Notes: generated by a model not told the origin, from the sequence alone. A DNA stretch of 64,000 nucleotides from Saprospiraceae bacterium (GCA_019638385.1 JAHBTW010000019.1:45586-109585); one strand, 5' to 3'; positions 54,870 to 64,000 are shown, numbered from the stretch's first letter. Translations and numbers: made by a program.

Positions 54870-54990
54870 GTCTGCTCTTTGAGCTGATGCCGGGTAAGCC
54901 CCATTCCATCGGCGGCATGGTTCCGGCTATCGAATTTTACAAAAAAGTCCGGCACTTTTTGCGTTAATTTGCGCCACACATTTCCACAAC

Positions 54991-55545
54991 ATGCAAAAGA
55001 ATCTGAAAAATATTTTCGGCAGCCACCACGGCTTAGATGAAAAAAGCGTGGACTTCCTCATCAACGCTTTGGACAAAAACAACCTGCCCGGCTTCGACTA
55101 CATCGAGTTCAAACAATCGCTCTCGGCGCTCCACGACCAAATGGACATAGAGGAAGCCACCGCCTACAAATCAACCTTCGCCACCGCTTCCGTATTGGGG
55201 CTTACCAAGGAGAAACTCCTCAAAACAGCCGACCACTACCGCAGCATCCTCAACGCAGAAAAAGTGCAGTTCGACGCCGCTCTGGAAAAGCAGGTGGAGC
55301 AACGCGTGGTGAGCAAGCAGCAGGAAGTCGCCAAGCTTCGCAAACAAATAGAGGAGTACAAAAAAGCCATTGCTGATTTGGAAAAGAAAATCGCTTCCGC
55401 CAACGACATTATCTCCAGAGCGGATGATGAAATCGCGGGCACAAAAAATAAAATAGAATCCACCCGCGAGGCGTTTGAGCGTACCCTGCAAAGCATCCTC
55501 AACCAAATTCAACTCGACATGGAGAGCATCAACAAGCATTTGTAA
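54991..55545 (+). CDS. Coiled-coil protein of unknown function, neighbour of the PspA-like gene
   Basis: 184 residues, cytoplasmic (no signal peptide or membrane span). The N-terminal helical domain (1-75) carries GFDYIEFKQSLSALH; a long coiled coil with heptads fills about 90-184 (EVAKLRKQIEEYKKAIADLEKKIASANDIISRADDEI, split here only for description). No catalytic motif. Ends 45 bp before the membrane-anchored PspA-like gene, so the two probably form one operon. I do not recognise the family. Confidence 0.75.
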   Translation: MQKNLKNIFGSHHGLDEKSVDFLINALDKNNLPGFDYIEFKQSLSALHDQMDIEEATAYKSTFATASVLGLTKEKLLKTADHYRSILNAEKVQFDAALEKQVEQRVVSKQQEVAKLRKQIEEYKKAIADLEKKIASANDIISRADDEIAGTKNKIESTREAFERTLQSILNQIQLDMESINKHL

Positions 55546-55590
55546 TTTGCTCGCCGGTTCTTATTTTTCACCTGAATAAAATGCTGATTT

Positions 55591-56610
55591 ATGTCTGATA
55601 TGGTTCAATTTCAACAACCCGATATGAAACCCAAAGGCTTTTTCAAGCGTCCGGAGGGCATCACGGGTTTGATCTTTTTGGCGGCTGCAGGAGTAGGCGC
55701 TTATTTCCTCATTACGGCGCTCCCCTGGGGCGTAATTCTGGCCAATACGCTCTATCTCGCCGGCACCCTCGCCGTGGCCGGCGCGGTGTTGTACATGGCG
55801 CTTGATCCCAAAATGCGCAATCTGATATGGTACATGTACAGGAGCGTAATGCGCTCCATCACCGGGTGGTTTGTACAGCTCGACCCCATCGGTATTCTCA
55901 AGTCGTATATTGAAGACTTAGAGAAAAACCTCGGCAATATGCGCAAGCAAATCGGCGCGCTGCGCGGCCAAATGCGCAAAATCCAGACCTTGATGGAGGA
56001 AAACACCAAGGAAATAGACCAGAACATGAAGCTCGCCTCTGCCGCCAAAAGCAAAGGCAATGAGCAAACCCTGTTGCTCTCCTCACGCAAAGCTGCCCGC
56101 TTAGTAGAAAGCAATGAAAAGTATAAAGTGCTGTATCAGAAGATGGAAGTGCTCTATCGCATTCTCACCAAAATGCACTCCAACTCTGAAATACTGCTGG
56201 AAGATACGCGCGGACAGGTACAGCTTAAAGAGCAGGAGCGCAAAGCCATTCGCGCTTCTCACTCGGCCATGCGCTCGGCCATGAGCATCATTTCCGGCGA
56301 TCCCGATCAGCGCGCCATGTTCGATATGGCTATGGAATCCATCGCCGACGACGTAGCCAACAAAGTGGGCGAAATGGAGCGCTTCATGGAGGTGTCTTCC
56401 AGCTTCCTGGCTTCTGTTGATCTTCAGCAGGGCATTTTCCAGGAAGAAGGGCTTTCGATGCTGGAGAAGTGGGAAAAGGAAAGCACGCTCATGCTCATGG
56501 ACGGCTCCAGTGCTTCTTCGAGCAATACGTTCGATCTGAACCAATTGGAAAAACCGCGCAGCGAAGCCCAAAGCGGCGGGAAGTCCAATTACGACGGGAT
56601 GTTTAATTGA
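55591..56610 (+). CDS. PspA/Vipp1-like coiled-coil protein with two N-terminal membrane spans
   Basis: 339 residues. Two hydrophobic spans (about 24-43 and 47-69) are followed by an amphipathic stretch and a long helical array. From LDPIGILKSYIEDLEKNL (about 97) on, the pattern (DP, acidic/basic alternation, LEK-x-L-x-N-MRKQI) recalls the first helices of PspA/IM30 (DPEKMLEQ...), an ESCRT-III relative, but here anchored in the membrane. Later parts (AVA-free, rich in Glu, Lys, Met) include another helical pair (MRSAMSIISGDPDQRAMFDM). No known domain was recognised with certainty. With the preceding coiled-coil gene it is a candidate envelope-stress or membrane-remodelling pair. Similarity to PspA is an inference. 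Confidence 0.6.
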   Translation: MSDMVQFQQPDMKPKGFFKRPEGITGLIFLAAAGVGAYFLITALPWGVILANTLYLAGTLAVAGAVLYMALDPKMRNLIWYMYRSVMRSITGWFVQLDPIGILKSYIEDLEKNLGNMRKQIGALRGQMRKIQTLMEENTKEIDQNMKLASAAKSKGNEQTLLLSSRKAARLVESNEKYKVLYQKMEVLYRILTKMHSNSEILLEDTRGQVQLKEQERKAIRASHSAMRSAMSIISGDPDQRAMFDMAMESIADDVANKVGEMERFMEVSSSFLASVDLQQGIFQEEGLSMLEKWEKESTLMLMDGSSASSSNTFDLNQLEKPRSEAQSGGKSNYDGMFN

Positions 56611-56617
56611 TCGTTTC

Positions 56618-58087
56618 TCAACGGAAATACTTCCAGTTCGATCCGCCTACATCGGGAACGTGCAGCCTGCGCTTGTTCTCGGTGTAGAGGCGCAGCGCGA
56701 GTAAGGCGGCATAGTAGCCTTCTTCGCGGTTGCTCTCCTTCAGTGCTTCCAGGTTGAAATATTGCTGAACAAAGTGCGTATCGAATTGGCCGGAGGTAAA
56801 CGCCTCGTGTTCGCACACAAATTTGCCGAAAGGCAGCGTCGTTGCCACGCCCTCTATATGGTAGTCTTCTATGGCTTCCAACATGCGGTGAATAGCGGCA
56901 TTGCGCGTTTCGCCGTAAGTGATGAGTTTGGCAATCATGGGGTCGTAATAAATCGGGATGTCCATTCCTTCATCAAAACCGTCATCCACTCGGATGCCCT
57001 CGCCTTTGGGCCGGCGATACACGCTGAGTGTGCCGATGCTGGGATGGAAATTGTCGTAAGGGTCTTCAGCATACACGCGCAATTCGAGCGCATGGCCTTT
57101 GATGTGCAGGTCTTCCTGCCGGAAGGGTAGGAGTTCGCCCTCGGCGATGCGAATCTGTTGCTCCACTAAATCCACGCCGGTAATCATTTCCGTTACCGGA
57201 TGCTCCACTTGCAGACGGGTGTTCATTTCGAGGAAGTAGAAATTGAGCTGTTCGTCCACAAGAAATTCCACTGTTCCGGCGCCTTTGTAGCGGCAAGCTT
57301 TGGCAACCATCACGGCGGCTTGGCCCATATCGGCGCGCACTTCGGGCGTGAGAATGGACGAGGGCGCTTCTTCTACCACTTTCTGGTGTCGCCGTTGAAT
57401 GCTGCATTCCCGCTCAAACAAATGCACCACGTTGCCGTGCGCATCGGCGAGTACTTGTATTTCGATATGGCGGGGCGATGCGATGTATTTTTCTATAAAC
57501 ACCGAGCCGTCGCCGAAGGCAGACTGCGCCTCGCTGACGGCGCGCTCCATTTGTTCGCCCAGTTCTTCCTCTTTGTGTACGATGCGCATACCCTTGCCGC
57601 CGCCGCCGGCCGCCGCTTTGATGAGCACGGGCAGCCCCACCTTGCGGGCAATGTCTTCTGCTTCCTGTATGTTGGCAATGGCCGTGTCGGTGCCCGGCAC
57701 CATCGGGATGTCGTAGCTTTTCACCGCGTCTTTGGCGGCGAGTTTGTTGCCCATGATCTCAATGGCATACGGGTCGGGGCCGATGAAAATGAGGCCCGCG
57801 TCCTGTACCTTTTGGGAGAAAGCGGCATTTTCGCTGAGGAAGCCGTAGCCGGGGTGAATGCCCTCGGCGCCGAGCGACAGTGCCACTTCGATGAGCTTAT
57901 CGCCGAGCAAATACGAGCGGTTGGAGGGCGGCGGTCCAATGCACACGGCTTCGTCGGCAAAGCGGACGTGGGGTGCGTTGCGATCGGCTTCCGAAAAAAC
58001 GGCGACCACTTTAATGCCCATTTTGCGGGCGGAGCGCATGATGCGCAGGGCAATTTCGCCGCGATTGGCTACAAGAATTTTTTTCAT
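56618..58087 (-). CDS. accC: Biotin carboxylase (acetyl-CoA carboxylase subunit AccC)
   Basis: 489 residues. N-terminal VANRGEIALRIMRSARK, ATP-grasp lid GGGGKG at 161-166, catalytic EMNTRLQVEHPVTE near 290, and a C-terminal biotin carboxylase domain. It carboxylates biotin on a partner carrier protein (AccB) in fatty-acid synthesis; the partner is not in the window. No biotinyl domain is present, so it is not the fused type. About 40 residues longer than many AccC proteins. Convergent with the PspA-like gene, 7 bp between stop codons. Confidence 0.93.
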   Translation of the reverse strand: MKKILVANRGEIALRIMRSARKMGIKVVAVFSEADRNAPHVRFADEAVCIGPPPSNRSYLLGDKLIEVALSLGAEGIHPGYGFLSENAAFSQKVQDAGLIFIGPDPYAIEIMGNKLAAKDAVKSYDIPMVPGTDTAIANIQEAEDIARKVGLPVLIKAAAGGGGKGMRIVHKEEELGEQMERAVSEAQSAFGDGSVFIEKYIASPRHIEIQVLADAHGNVVHLFERECSIQRRHQKVVEEAPSSILTPEVRADMGQAAVMVAKACRYKGAGTVEFLVDEQLNFYFLEMNTRLQVEHPVTEMITGVDLVEQQIRIAEGELLPFRQEDLHIKGHALELRVYAEDPYDNFHPSIGTLSVYRRPKGEGIRVDDGFDEGMDIPIYYDPMIAKLITYGETRNAAIHRMLEAIEDYHIEGVATTLPFGKFVCEHEAFTSGQFDTHFVQQYFNLEALKESNREEGYYAALLALRLYTENKRRLHVPDVGGSNWKYFR

Positions 58088-58143
58088 GTTGGGATGATAT
58101 GGCGGCGCGAAGGTAAGGAAGAATCTTCAAGTTCCATCGGATA

Positions 58144-58195
58144 AGCTGCGAGCTACGAGCTGTGAGCTACGAGTCGCGAGGTGTAAAGTTCAAGG
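58144..58195. repeat. Short intergenic repeat of AGCT-GCG/ACG units
   Basis: AGCTGCGAGCTACGA (58144-58158) is identical to 23472-23486 and continues with GCTGTGAGCTACGAG. It is a dispersed simple repeat, also inside this gap upstream of mqnC. Confidence 0.5.
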
Positions 58196-58223
58196 CTTGC
58201 CGCTAAAATGAACCGCAGCTTTT

Positions 58224-58231
58224 TATCTTTG
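58224..58231 (+). promoter_or_regulatory. -7 box of mqnC
   Basis: TATCTTTG, 28 bases before the ATG. No clear -33 box at the usual distance. Confidence 0.5.
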
Positions 58232-58258
58232 TTCCAATGACGTTTAAAATAATACACC

Positions 58259-59401
58259 ATGAAGGTTGATGATTTGCTGCGCCGCGCTTTAGACCTGGAA
58301 TTTCTCAGCGCCGAAGAAGGCTTGTTCCTTTTTGAAAATGCCTCCACCGCCGAGTTGATGTACGCCGGCAACCGGCTGCGGCAACAAAAAGTACCCGGCG
58401 ATGTGGTCACCTGGATCATTGACCGCAACTCCAACACCACCAATGTGTGCATCGCCAATTGCAAATTCTGCAATTTCTATCGCAGGCCGGGGCACGAGGA
58501 ATCTTACATCACCACCATTGAGGAATACAAAGAAAAAATTGACGAGTTGTTCCGGCTCGGCGGCGACCAACTGCTCCTGCAGGGCGGCCACCACCCCGAC
58601 TTGGGATTGGACTATTACACGAAGCTCTTCCGCGAACTCAAGTCGCTTTACCCCAACCTGAAACTGCACGCGCTCGGTCCGCCGGAAGTAGCGCACATCA
58701 CCAAGCTGGAAAAGTCCACCCATTACGAGGTGCTCAAAGCGCTCAAAGAATCTGGTCTGGACTCGCTGCCCGGCGCGGGCGCAGAAATCTTGGACGATCG
58801 CGTACGGCGGCTCATCTCCAAAGGCAAATGCGGCGGGCAGGAATGGTTGGACGTGATGCGGGCGGCGCATCAATTGCGCATTACCACCTCCGCTACTATG
58901 ATGTTCGGACACATCGAAACCAATATGGAGCGCATGGAGCACTTGGTTGCGCTGCGGCAGGTACAATCGGAAAAACCGGCTGACGCCAAAGGCTTTATCG
59001 CCTTCATTCCCTGGCCTTTTCAGGATGAAGACACCATTTTGGTAAAACTCAAGCGCGCGCGCAATACCTGTACGAGCGACGAATATGTGCGCATGATCGC
59101 CCTGTGCCGCATCATGTTGCCCAATATTACCAATATACAAGCCTCCTGGCTCACGGTGGGCAAGGCCGTAGCGCAAGTGTGTCTGCACGCCGGCGCCAAC
59201 GATTTCGGCAGTATTATGATTGAAGAAAATGTGGTGTCTGCTGCCGGGGCACGCTTCCGCTTCACTGCCGACGGCATCCAACAGGCCATCCGCGATGCGG
59301 GTTTCCGCCCGCAGTTGCGCACCCAACAGTATGAATACCGCGAATTGCCGGCCGCATTGGTAAATCAGGAATTGGATCGGGCCGCGTTGATTGTGGATTA
59401 G
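58259..59401 (+). CDS. mqnC: Cyclic dehypoxanthine futalosine synthase (radical SAM)
   Basis: 380 residues. Radical SAM cysteines C64, C68 and C71 (CIANCKFC) followed by the MqnC-type GLDSLPGAGAEIL motif (about 165) and GGDQLLLQGG. It catalyses the radical cyclisation of dehypoxanthine futalosine in the futalosine route to menaquinone, the quinone used by these bacteria. Length is typical. It lies alone, with the 3' end overlapping the convergent lipoprotein gene by four bases. Confidence 0.94.
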   Translation: MKVDDLLRRALDLEFLSAEEGLFLFENASTAELMYAGNRLRQQKVPGDVVTWIIDRNSNTTNVCIANCKFCNFYRRPGHEESYITTIEEYKEKIDELFRLGGDQLLLQGGHHPDLGLDYYTKLFRELKSLYPNLKLHALGPPEVAHITKLEKSTHYEVLKALKESGLDSLPGAGAEILDDRVRRLISKGKCGGQEWLDVMRAAHQLRITTSATMMFGHIETNMERMEHLVALRQVQSEKPADAKGFIAFIPWPFQDEDTILVKLKRARNTCTSDEYVRMIALCRIMLPNITNIQASWLTVGKAVAQVCLHAGANDFGSIMIEENVVSAAGARFRFTADGIQQAIRDAGFRPQLRTQQYEYRELPAALVNQELDRAALIVD

Positions 59402-60186
59402 GGCGCCGGAACCAACACAGCATCCGGCACTGTGCCGGGCGGGTTGATGTCGAACGGCTCAGAGGACGACTGCGGTACGGGCGCATTGGAGAACAGCGCA
59501 ATTTGCCGGTCTCTTACATCCTCTACCCCCAGTATTCTGATGGTCACCCGCGGCAGCGAAGAAGAGGAGCCGTCGCTGCGTTTTTGTACGTTGAGTACTT
59601 CAAATGCCACCAACCCCAAATTGCCGCCCATTAAATTGCCTTGCAGCGGCGAATAATTGATGCTCACATCGCTGTCGTAAACAACGGCCAATACGGCTTT
59701 GCCAATGAGCATGGTCAGCCCGGTAGCTCTAAGGGGTGTGACATTGGGTATCTTGTCGAGGAGCACCTCGCGGTCATCGTCGGGTACCGGTGCGCCGAGT
59801 CCGGGGCCGGCGGCGAGGTAGTTGAGCGCGCCGTTGTCGAACGGCCCGGCACTTTTCCAGGTATTGGGGATTGTTTTGATGGCAAACCAACCTTCATCGC
59901 CGACCTGTCCTGTGTAGAGGTCAATGGTTTTTCCGATGTTGTCGCGGAAATATTGGAGCGGAAGGCGCAGGCCCAAGTCGGCAATTTGGTCGTTCACATC
60001 GGTGGCGGAAAAATTATTCGGCGGGTTGCCGTTGTCAATGCTGTCTTCGTCTATCACGAGCAGGATAGCCGCATTGCCGTCGTTGGGAACCTGATTGTCG
60101 TCGCGGTCGCAGGCGGCGGCAGTGATGAATACGGTTGCGCAAAGCGCCAGCCGGGTGAGTTTTTGGGAAATACCTTGATTTTTCAT
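59398..60186 (-). CDS. Lipoprotein of unknown function
   Basis: 262 residues. Lipobox TAAAC (Cys about 26) after a short signal peptide. The mature part opens with VDEDSIDNGNPPNNF and contains beta-rich segments with DFDVSINY-like and NLMGGNLGLVAFEVLN strands; it ends in a Pro-rich tail. No family is recognised. Expected outer-membrane lipoprotein. Tail-to-tail with mqnC (four-base overlap). Confidence 0.7.
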   Translation of the reverse strand: MKNQGISQKLTRLALCATVFITAAACDRDDNQVPNDGNAAILLVIDEDSIDNGNPPNNFSATDVNDQIADLGLRLPLQYFRDNIGKTIDLYTGQVGDEGWFAIKTIPNTWKSAGPFDNGALNYLAAGPGLGAPVPDDDREVLLDKIPNVTPLRATGLTMLIGKAVLAVVYDSDVSINYSPLQGNLMGGNLGLVAFEVLNVQKRSDGSSSSLPRVTIRILGVEDVRDRQIALFSNAPVPQSSSEPFDINPPGTVPDAVLVPAP

Positions 60187-60330
60187 GTGAAGATGACTGT
60201 TTTTGGGTTATTAAATCCTCTCTATAACACCGATCTCCCGGAACGGGTCATTGACTCAGCTAATTTTAACAGCTTCGCCCCGGTGCTAAAAATTACCCAA
60301 CTAATTCCGGTAGCCCAATGGTTTATTCCC

Positions 60331-60338
60331 TACCTTTG
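60331..60338 (+). promoter_or_regulatory. -7 box of ogt
   Basis: TACCTTTG, 24 bases before the ATG of ogt. Confidence 0.5.
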
Positions 60339-60361
60339 AATAACCAAAAAACGCGCCTGCC

Positions 60362-60850
60362 ATGCTGGAAAAAACCTGTTACCAATCGCCCATCGGCTGT
60401 CTCGAAATTACGGGGAGCGAACTCGGCATTATCTCGGTACATAAGGTGGACCGTGCGCCTTGCCCTGCCGGCGAAGCACCCGAATCGCTGCGGGAATGCG
60501 TGCGCCAATTAGAGGAGTACTTCCGCGGCGAGCGACGCAAATTCGACCTGACATTTGACTGGGGCGCTGCGCCGGAATTTCACAAAGCCGTCTGGAAGGA
60601 ATTGCTCCAAATTCCCTACGGCCGCACCACCACCTATCAGGCCATTGCCGAAAAATTGGGCGACGCCAACGCCGTGCGCGCCGTAGGGCAAGCCAACAGC
60701 CGCAACCCCATCGCGATCATCGTGCCCTGCCACCGCTGCATTGCCAAAAGCGGCGACCTGCAAGGCTATTTCTATGGATTGGACACCAAACGCCAACTCC
60801 TCGAACTCGAAAATCCGATGAGCTTTGCCCGGCAGGGGAGTTTGTTCTGA
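60362..60850 (+). CDS. ogt: Methylated-DNA--protein-cysteine methyltransferase
   Basis: 162 residues. Active-site motif PCHR with acceptor C123 (IIVPCHRCIAKSGDLQGY) and the upstream GRTTTYQAIA helix-turn-helix are intact. It removes O6-methyl groups from guanine by transfer to its own cysteine. The N-terminal domain is the usual Ogt type. It ends 12 bp before the large FAD dehydrogenase gene, perhaps co-transcribed by chance. Confidence 0.93.
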   Translation: MLEKTCYQSPIGCLEITGSELGIISVHKVDRAPCPAGEAPESLRECVRQLEEYFRGERRKFDLTFDWGAAPEFHKAVWKELLQIPYGRTTTYQAIAEKLGDANAVRAVGQANSRNPIAIIVPCHRCIAKSGDLQGYFYGLDTKRQLLELENPMSFARQGSLF

Positions 60851-60862
60851 GAATTTTAAAAC

Positions 60863-63790
60863 ATGCAACAACACCTCAAGCATTTGGCAAAATCAATGGC
60901 CGGCGAACTCCACACCGGCCGCCTCCTGCGCACCCTGTATGCCACCGATGCTTCCATCTATCGAGAAATGCCGCTCGCCGTTGCCTTTCCCAAAACGGAA
61001 GAAGACATTCAGCAGTTAATCGCTTTTGCCCGCGAGCATAATGTACCGCTCATCCCCCGCACCGCCGGCACCTCGCTGGCCGGCCAATGTGTGGGCACGG
61101 GCATTGTGGCCGATGTGTCGCGATACATGAACCGCATCCTGGAATTCAATGCAGCGGAAAGCTGGGTGCGCGTACAGCCCGGCGTCATCCGCGAGGAGTT
61201 GAACGTCTTTCTCAAACCGCATGGACTGTTTTTCGGCCCCAATACCGCCACGGCCACCCGGTGCATGATCGGCGGCATGACCGGCAACAACTCCTGCGGC
61301 AGCACCTCCATCAAGTACGGTACCACCCGCGACCATGTACTGGAAATACGCGCACTGCTCAGCGACGGCACCGCAGCCGAATTTGGTCCGCTTTCGGAGG
61401 AAGCCTTTCATCAAAAGCGGAAATTGCCCGGCCTCGAAGGCGATCTCTACCGCCAAATCTGGGAGGAACTGATGCCGCCGGAGCGGCAGGAATCCATTCG
61501 CAACCAATACCCTAAACCGTCCATCCACCGCCGCAACACGGGCTATGCCGTGGACGTGCTGCTGCAATCCAACGTCTTCACACCCGGCGGACCGGATTTC
61601 AATTTTTGCAAAATCCTCGCCGGCAGCGAAGGCACGCTGGCTTTCAGCACTGAAATCACCTTGCACCTCGACCCGCTGCCACCGCCGGCGGATGCTTTGG
61701 TGTGCGCTCATTTCGATACCCTCGACGCCTCCTTGCGGGCCGCTCAAATTGCCATGCGCCGCGCTCCTTATGCCTGCGAACTGATGGACAAATTCATCCT
61801 CGATTGTACAAAAGAAAACCGGGCGCAGCAGAAAAACCGCTTTTTTATTGACGGCGATCCGGCGGCCATCCTCATGGTGGAGTTTCGGGGCGATACGCGC
61901 AAGGAAGCGCTTGACATAGCGGAAGCGATGATTGCCGACCTGCAAGCCGCCGGATTGGGCTATGCTTATCCGGTGGTGTCGGCGCCGCAGTCGCAGCAGG
62001 TATTTGCCTTGCGGGCTGCCGGGTTCGGCGTGTTGTCCAATGTGAAAGGCGATGCCAAACCGCTGGAATTTGTGGAAGATGCGGCCGTGGACCTGGCTGA
62101 CCTGCCGGAGTACATCGCCGATTTTGCGGCCATGATGGCGGCGTTCGGGCAGCACAGCGTGTATTATGCGCATGCCGGCGCCGGCGAATTGCATCCCCGG
62201 CCTTCGATCAATTTGAAAACCCGCGAAGGCGTGGCCCAAATGCGGCATATAGCGGAGGCTTCCGCCAAATTGGTGAAAAAATACCGCGGCTCGCTCAGCG
62301 GCGAACACGGCGACGGGCGGGTGCGCGCCGAATTCATCCCCCTCATGATCGGCGAAGACAATTACGAACTGCTCCGACGCATCAAAGCCGGTTGGGATCC
62401 GCAGGGCATTTTCAACCCCGGCAAAATCACCGATGCCCCGCCGATGGATACTTCCCTGCGCTACGAACAGGATGTACCCCCGCCCGATATCAAAACGGTA
62501 TTTGATTTTTCAGAAACCGGCGGCATCCTCCGCTTGGCTGAGAAGTGCAGCGGTTCGGGCGATTGCCGCAAACTGCCCCACGTCACAGGCGGCACGATGT
62601 GCCCATCCTATATGGCTACCCGCAACGAACGCGATACCACCCGCGCCCGCGCCAATGCCCTGCGCGAGTTTCTCACCCGCAGCGAAAAAGGCGAAAACCG
62701 CTTTGACCACGAAGAATTGCACGAGGTCATGTCGCTGTGCCTGTCGTGCAAAGGCTGCGCCTCCGAATGCCCTTCCAACGTGGATATGGCCACGATGAAG
62801 GCGGAGTTTTTGCACCACTATTACCGCGCCAACGGCGTGCCGCTGCGCGCGAAAGTGTTTGGCCATATCGGGCGCATCAACAGCCTTTCGGCAACGGCGC
62901 CGGGACTCGCCAATTTTATACTTTCCAACCCGTTGAGCGGCGGCCTGCTCAAGCGCGTACTCGGCGTGGCGCCGCAGCGCTCCATGCCTTTGTTGCAAAA
63001 AACAACCCTGCGCCGCTGGTGGAACACAACCGGCAAAAACCTCCGGCCGGCCGGCTCGGCAAAAGGCCGGGTGTTTTTCTTTTGCGATGAGTTTACCAAC
63101 TACAACGATACGCACGTCGGCATCAAGGCGGTTGAACTGCTCAACCGGCTCGGTTATGAAGTGGAAATGCCGGAACACCCCGACAGCGGGCGCGCACAGC
63201 TTTCCAAAGGACTGCTGCCCGCCGCTCAACGGCTCGCCCGCGAAAACCTGCGCATCTTCTCCAACTTAGTGAGCGAAAGCACGCCGCTCGTCGGCATAGA
63301 ACCTTCCGCCATCCTCAGCTTCCGAGATGAATACCCCAGACTCGCCGCTCCCGACGATCGCGAAGCCGCCAAAAAAATGGGCCGGAACGCGCTGATGATA
63401 GAGGAGTTTCTCGCTGCGGAGCTGCAAAATGGCCGCATCGGGCCGGAGTTATTTACCGACCGGCCGAAGCGCATCGTCCTGCACGGGCATTGCCACCAAA
63501 AAGCCCTGTCAAGCGTAGATGCCTCGGCATGGGTGCTGGGGCTGCCGGCGCAGTACAGCGTGGAGGTCGTTCCTTCCGGCTGTTGCGGCATGGCCGGTTC
63601 TTTCGGCTATGAAAAAGAGCATTATGAACTGAGCATGCAAATCGGAGAACTTGTGCTCTTTCCCGCCGTGCGAAAAGCCGATGCGGAAACGCTCATCGTA
63701 GCGCCGGGCACGAGTTGCCGGCATCAAATCGCCGACGGCACGGGGCGCAAAGCCCTGCATCCGGTGGAGGTACTGTGGGCGGCGTTGTGA
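60863..63790 (+). CDS. FAD- and iron-sulfur-containing D-2-hydroxyacid dehydrogenase (GlcD-GlcF fusion, YdiJ-like)
   Basis: 975 residues. FAD-binding PCMH domain at the N-terminus (PRTAGTSLAGQC near residue 55), FAD-linked oxidase C-terminal domain (about 250-530), two ferredoxin-type cysteine clusters near 560-570 (CSGSGDC) and 625-640 (CLSCKGCASECP), and a C-terminal CCG-type part (GHCHQKA near 874, SGCCGMAGSFG near 908). This is the D-lactate/glycolate/2-hydroxyglutarate dehydrogenase layout, with electrons passed to a quinone or other carrier. The 975-residue length is typical of the fused type. Exact substrate unknown. No membrane span seen. Confidence 0.92.
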   Translation: MQQHLKHLAKSMAGELHTGRLLRTLYATDASIYREMPLAVAFPKTEEDIQQLIAFAREHNVPLIPRTAGTSLAGQCVGTGIVADVSRYMNRILEFNAAESWVRVQPGVIREELNVFLKPHGLFFGPNTATATRCMIGGMTGNNSCGSTSIKYGTTRDHVLEIRALLSDGTAAEFGPLSEEAFHQKRKLPGLEGDLYRQIWEELMPPERQESIRNQYPKPSIHRRNTGYAVDVLLQSNVFTPGGPDFNFCKILAGSEGTLAFSTEITLHLDPLPPPADALVCAHFDTLDASLRAAQIAMRRAPYACELMDKFILDCTKENRAQQKNRFFIDGDPAAILMVEFRGDTRKEALDIAEAMIADLQAAGLGYAYPVVSAPQSQQVFALRAAGFGVLSNVKGDAKPLEFVEDAAVDLADLPEYIADFAAMMAAFGQHSVYYAHAGAGELHPRPSINLKTREGVAQMRHIAEASAKLVKKYRGSLSGEHGDGRVRAEFIPLMIGEDNYELLRRIKAGWDPQGIFNPGKITDAPPMDTSLRYEQDVPPPDIKTVFDFSETGGILRLAEKCSGSGDCRKLPHVTGGTMCPSYMATRNERDTTRARANALREFLTRSEKGENRFDHEELHEVMSLCLSCKGCASECPSNVDMATMKAEFLHHYYRANGVPLRAKVFGHIGRINSLSATAPGLANFILSNPLSGGLLKRVLGVAPQRSMPLLQKTTLRRWWNTTGKNLRPAGSAKGRVFFFCDEFTNYNDTHVGIKAVELLNRLGYEVEMPEHPDSGRAQLSKGLLPAAQRLARENLRIFSNLVSESTPLVGIEPSAILSFRDEYPRLAAPDDREAAKKMGRNALMIEEFLAAELQNGRIGPELFTDRPKRIVLHGHCHQKALSSVDASAWVLGLPAQYSVEVVPSGCCGMAGSFGYEKEHYELSMQIGELVLFPAVRKADAETLIVAPGTSCRHQIADGTGRKALHPVEVLWAAL

Positions 63791-64000
63791 GCGATATAGG
63801 CACATTTTTATGCTGACTTTTGATCGCCATACCAATTTCTTATCCCCGGGACTTGCTGTTCCCCGCTCTTCTCTGTATTTTGCAAGCCAAATAGCAGAGT
63901 CATTCCAAGGAAAAAGACATTGCTTTGCCCATAAGCTGGTCGGGTAAAGCGGCTTCGTTCAACTCCGTGCATCCGCCACCGCCCTCTGGGACGGGAAGAT
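63791..64000. other. Downstream flank, nothing recognised
   Basis: 210 bases to the window end. No ORF start, RNA gene or strong terminator was identified. Confidence 0.4.

Noticed and set aside
54887..54967. 26-codon ORF recalling the start of a VOC/glyoxalase protein (PAIEFYKK)
   Set aside because: Only one short motif; too small to call a gene or pseudogene with confidence.

Overview
The window is a chromosomal segment of a Bacteroidota bacterium, most likely Saprospiraceae or a close relative (inference). The evidence is four large proteins with type IX secretion (T9SS) C-terminal signals (types A and B), SprB, HYR and GEVED modules, a serine protease of the same style, LytTR/LytS two-component genes, the futalosine menaquinone gene mqnC, and -7 promoter elements of the form TAnnTTTG with almost no Shine-Dalgarno sequences.

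Layout. 1-16 kb: three giant surface or secreted proteins on the + strand: a BspA-like protein with 25-residue repeats (5' end outside the window), a 1661-residue adhesin with a gliding-type C-terminus, and a 797-residue T9SS protein. The first and third share a near-identical 3' cassette that extends into the intergenic DNA. 16-21.4 kb: a minus-strand signalling operon (GAF-kinase, TPR-kinase, LytTR regulator) preceded by a Sua5/YrdC-family gene. 21.4-23.4 kb: an IS630 element inserted exactly in the stop codon of a maleate-isomerase-like gene. 23.5-25.7 kb: another T9SS protein. 26-27 kb: a HepT/MntA-type toxin-antitoxin pair and a broken ORF. 27-34 kb: DUF6544 membrane protein, Nfu iron-sulfur protein, a DUF6702 plus M1 peptidase pair, and a GT-C type membrane glycosyltransferase. 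34.2-38.9 kb: a subtilisin-like T9SS protease split by an in-frame stop just before its sorting domain. 39-44 kb: a small Lys-rich exported protein and a pair of amidohydrolase-family genes. 44-45.2 kb: an array of REP-like hairpins next to a frameshifted IS200/RAYT-type transposase. 45.3-50.2 kb: sbcD-sbcC. 50.3-54 kb: AAA/DUF4143 ATPase, lipoprotein with a tiny exported peptide gene, Fic protein with a striking direct-repeat operator, and a collapsed GH3 glycosidase gene. 54-64 kb: NAD(P)-binding protein, a coiled-coil protein plus a membrane-anchored PspA-like protein, accC, mqnC, a lipoprotein, ogt, and a large FAD/Fe-S dehydrogenase.

How the parts work together. Much of the window serves the cell envelope: exported adhesins and enzymes that need T9SS, envelope signalling, lipoproteins and peptidases. 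The rest is housekeeping (fatty-acid and menaquinone synthesis, DNA repair, Fe-S assembly). Several loci are freshly damaged or rearranged (IS insertion, nonsense codon, homopolymer frameshift, internal deletion, tandem repeat expansion), so genome plasticity is a main theme. The best candidate for an undescribed system is the coiled-coil plus PspA-like membrane pair at 55-56.6 kb; the REP/RAYT array and the Fic operator are the most clear-cut structural signals.
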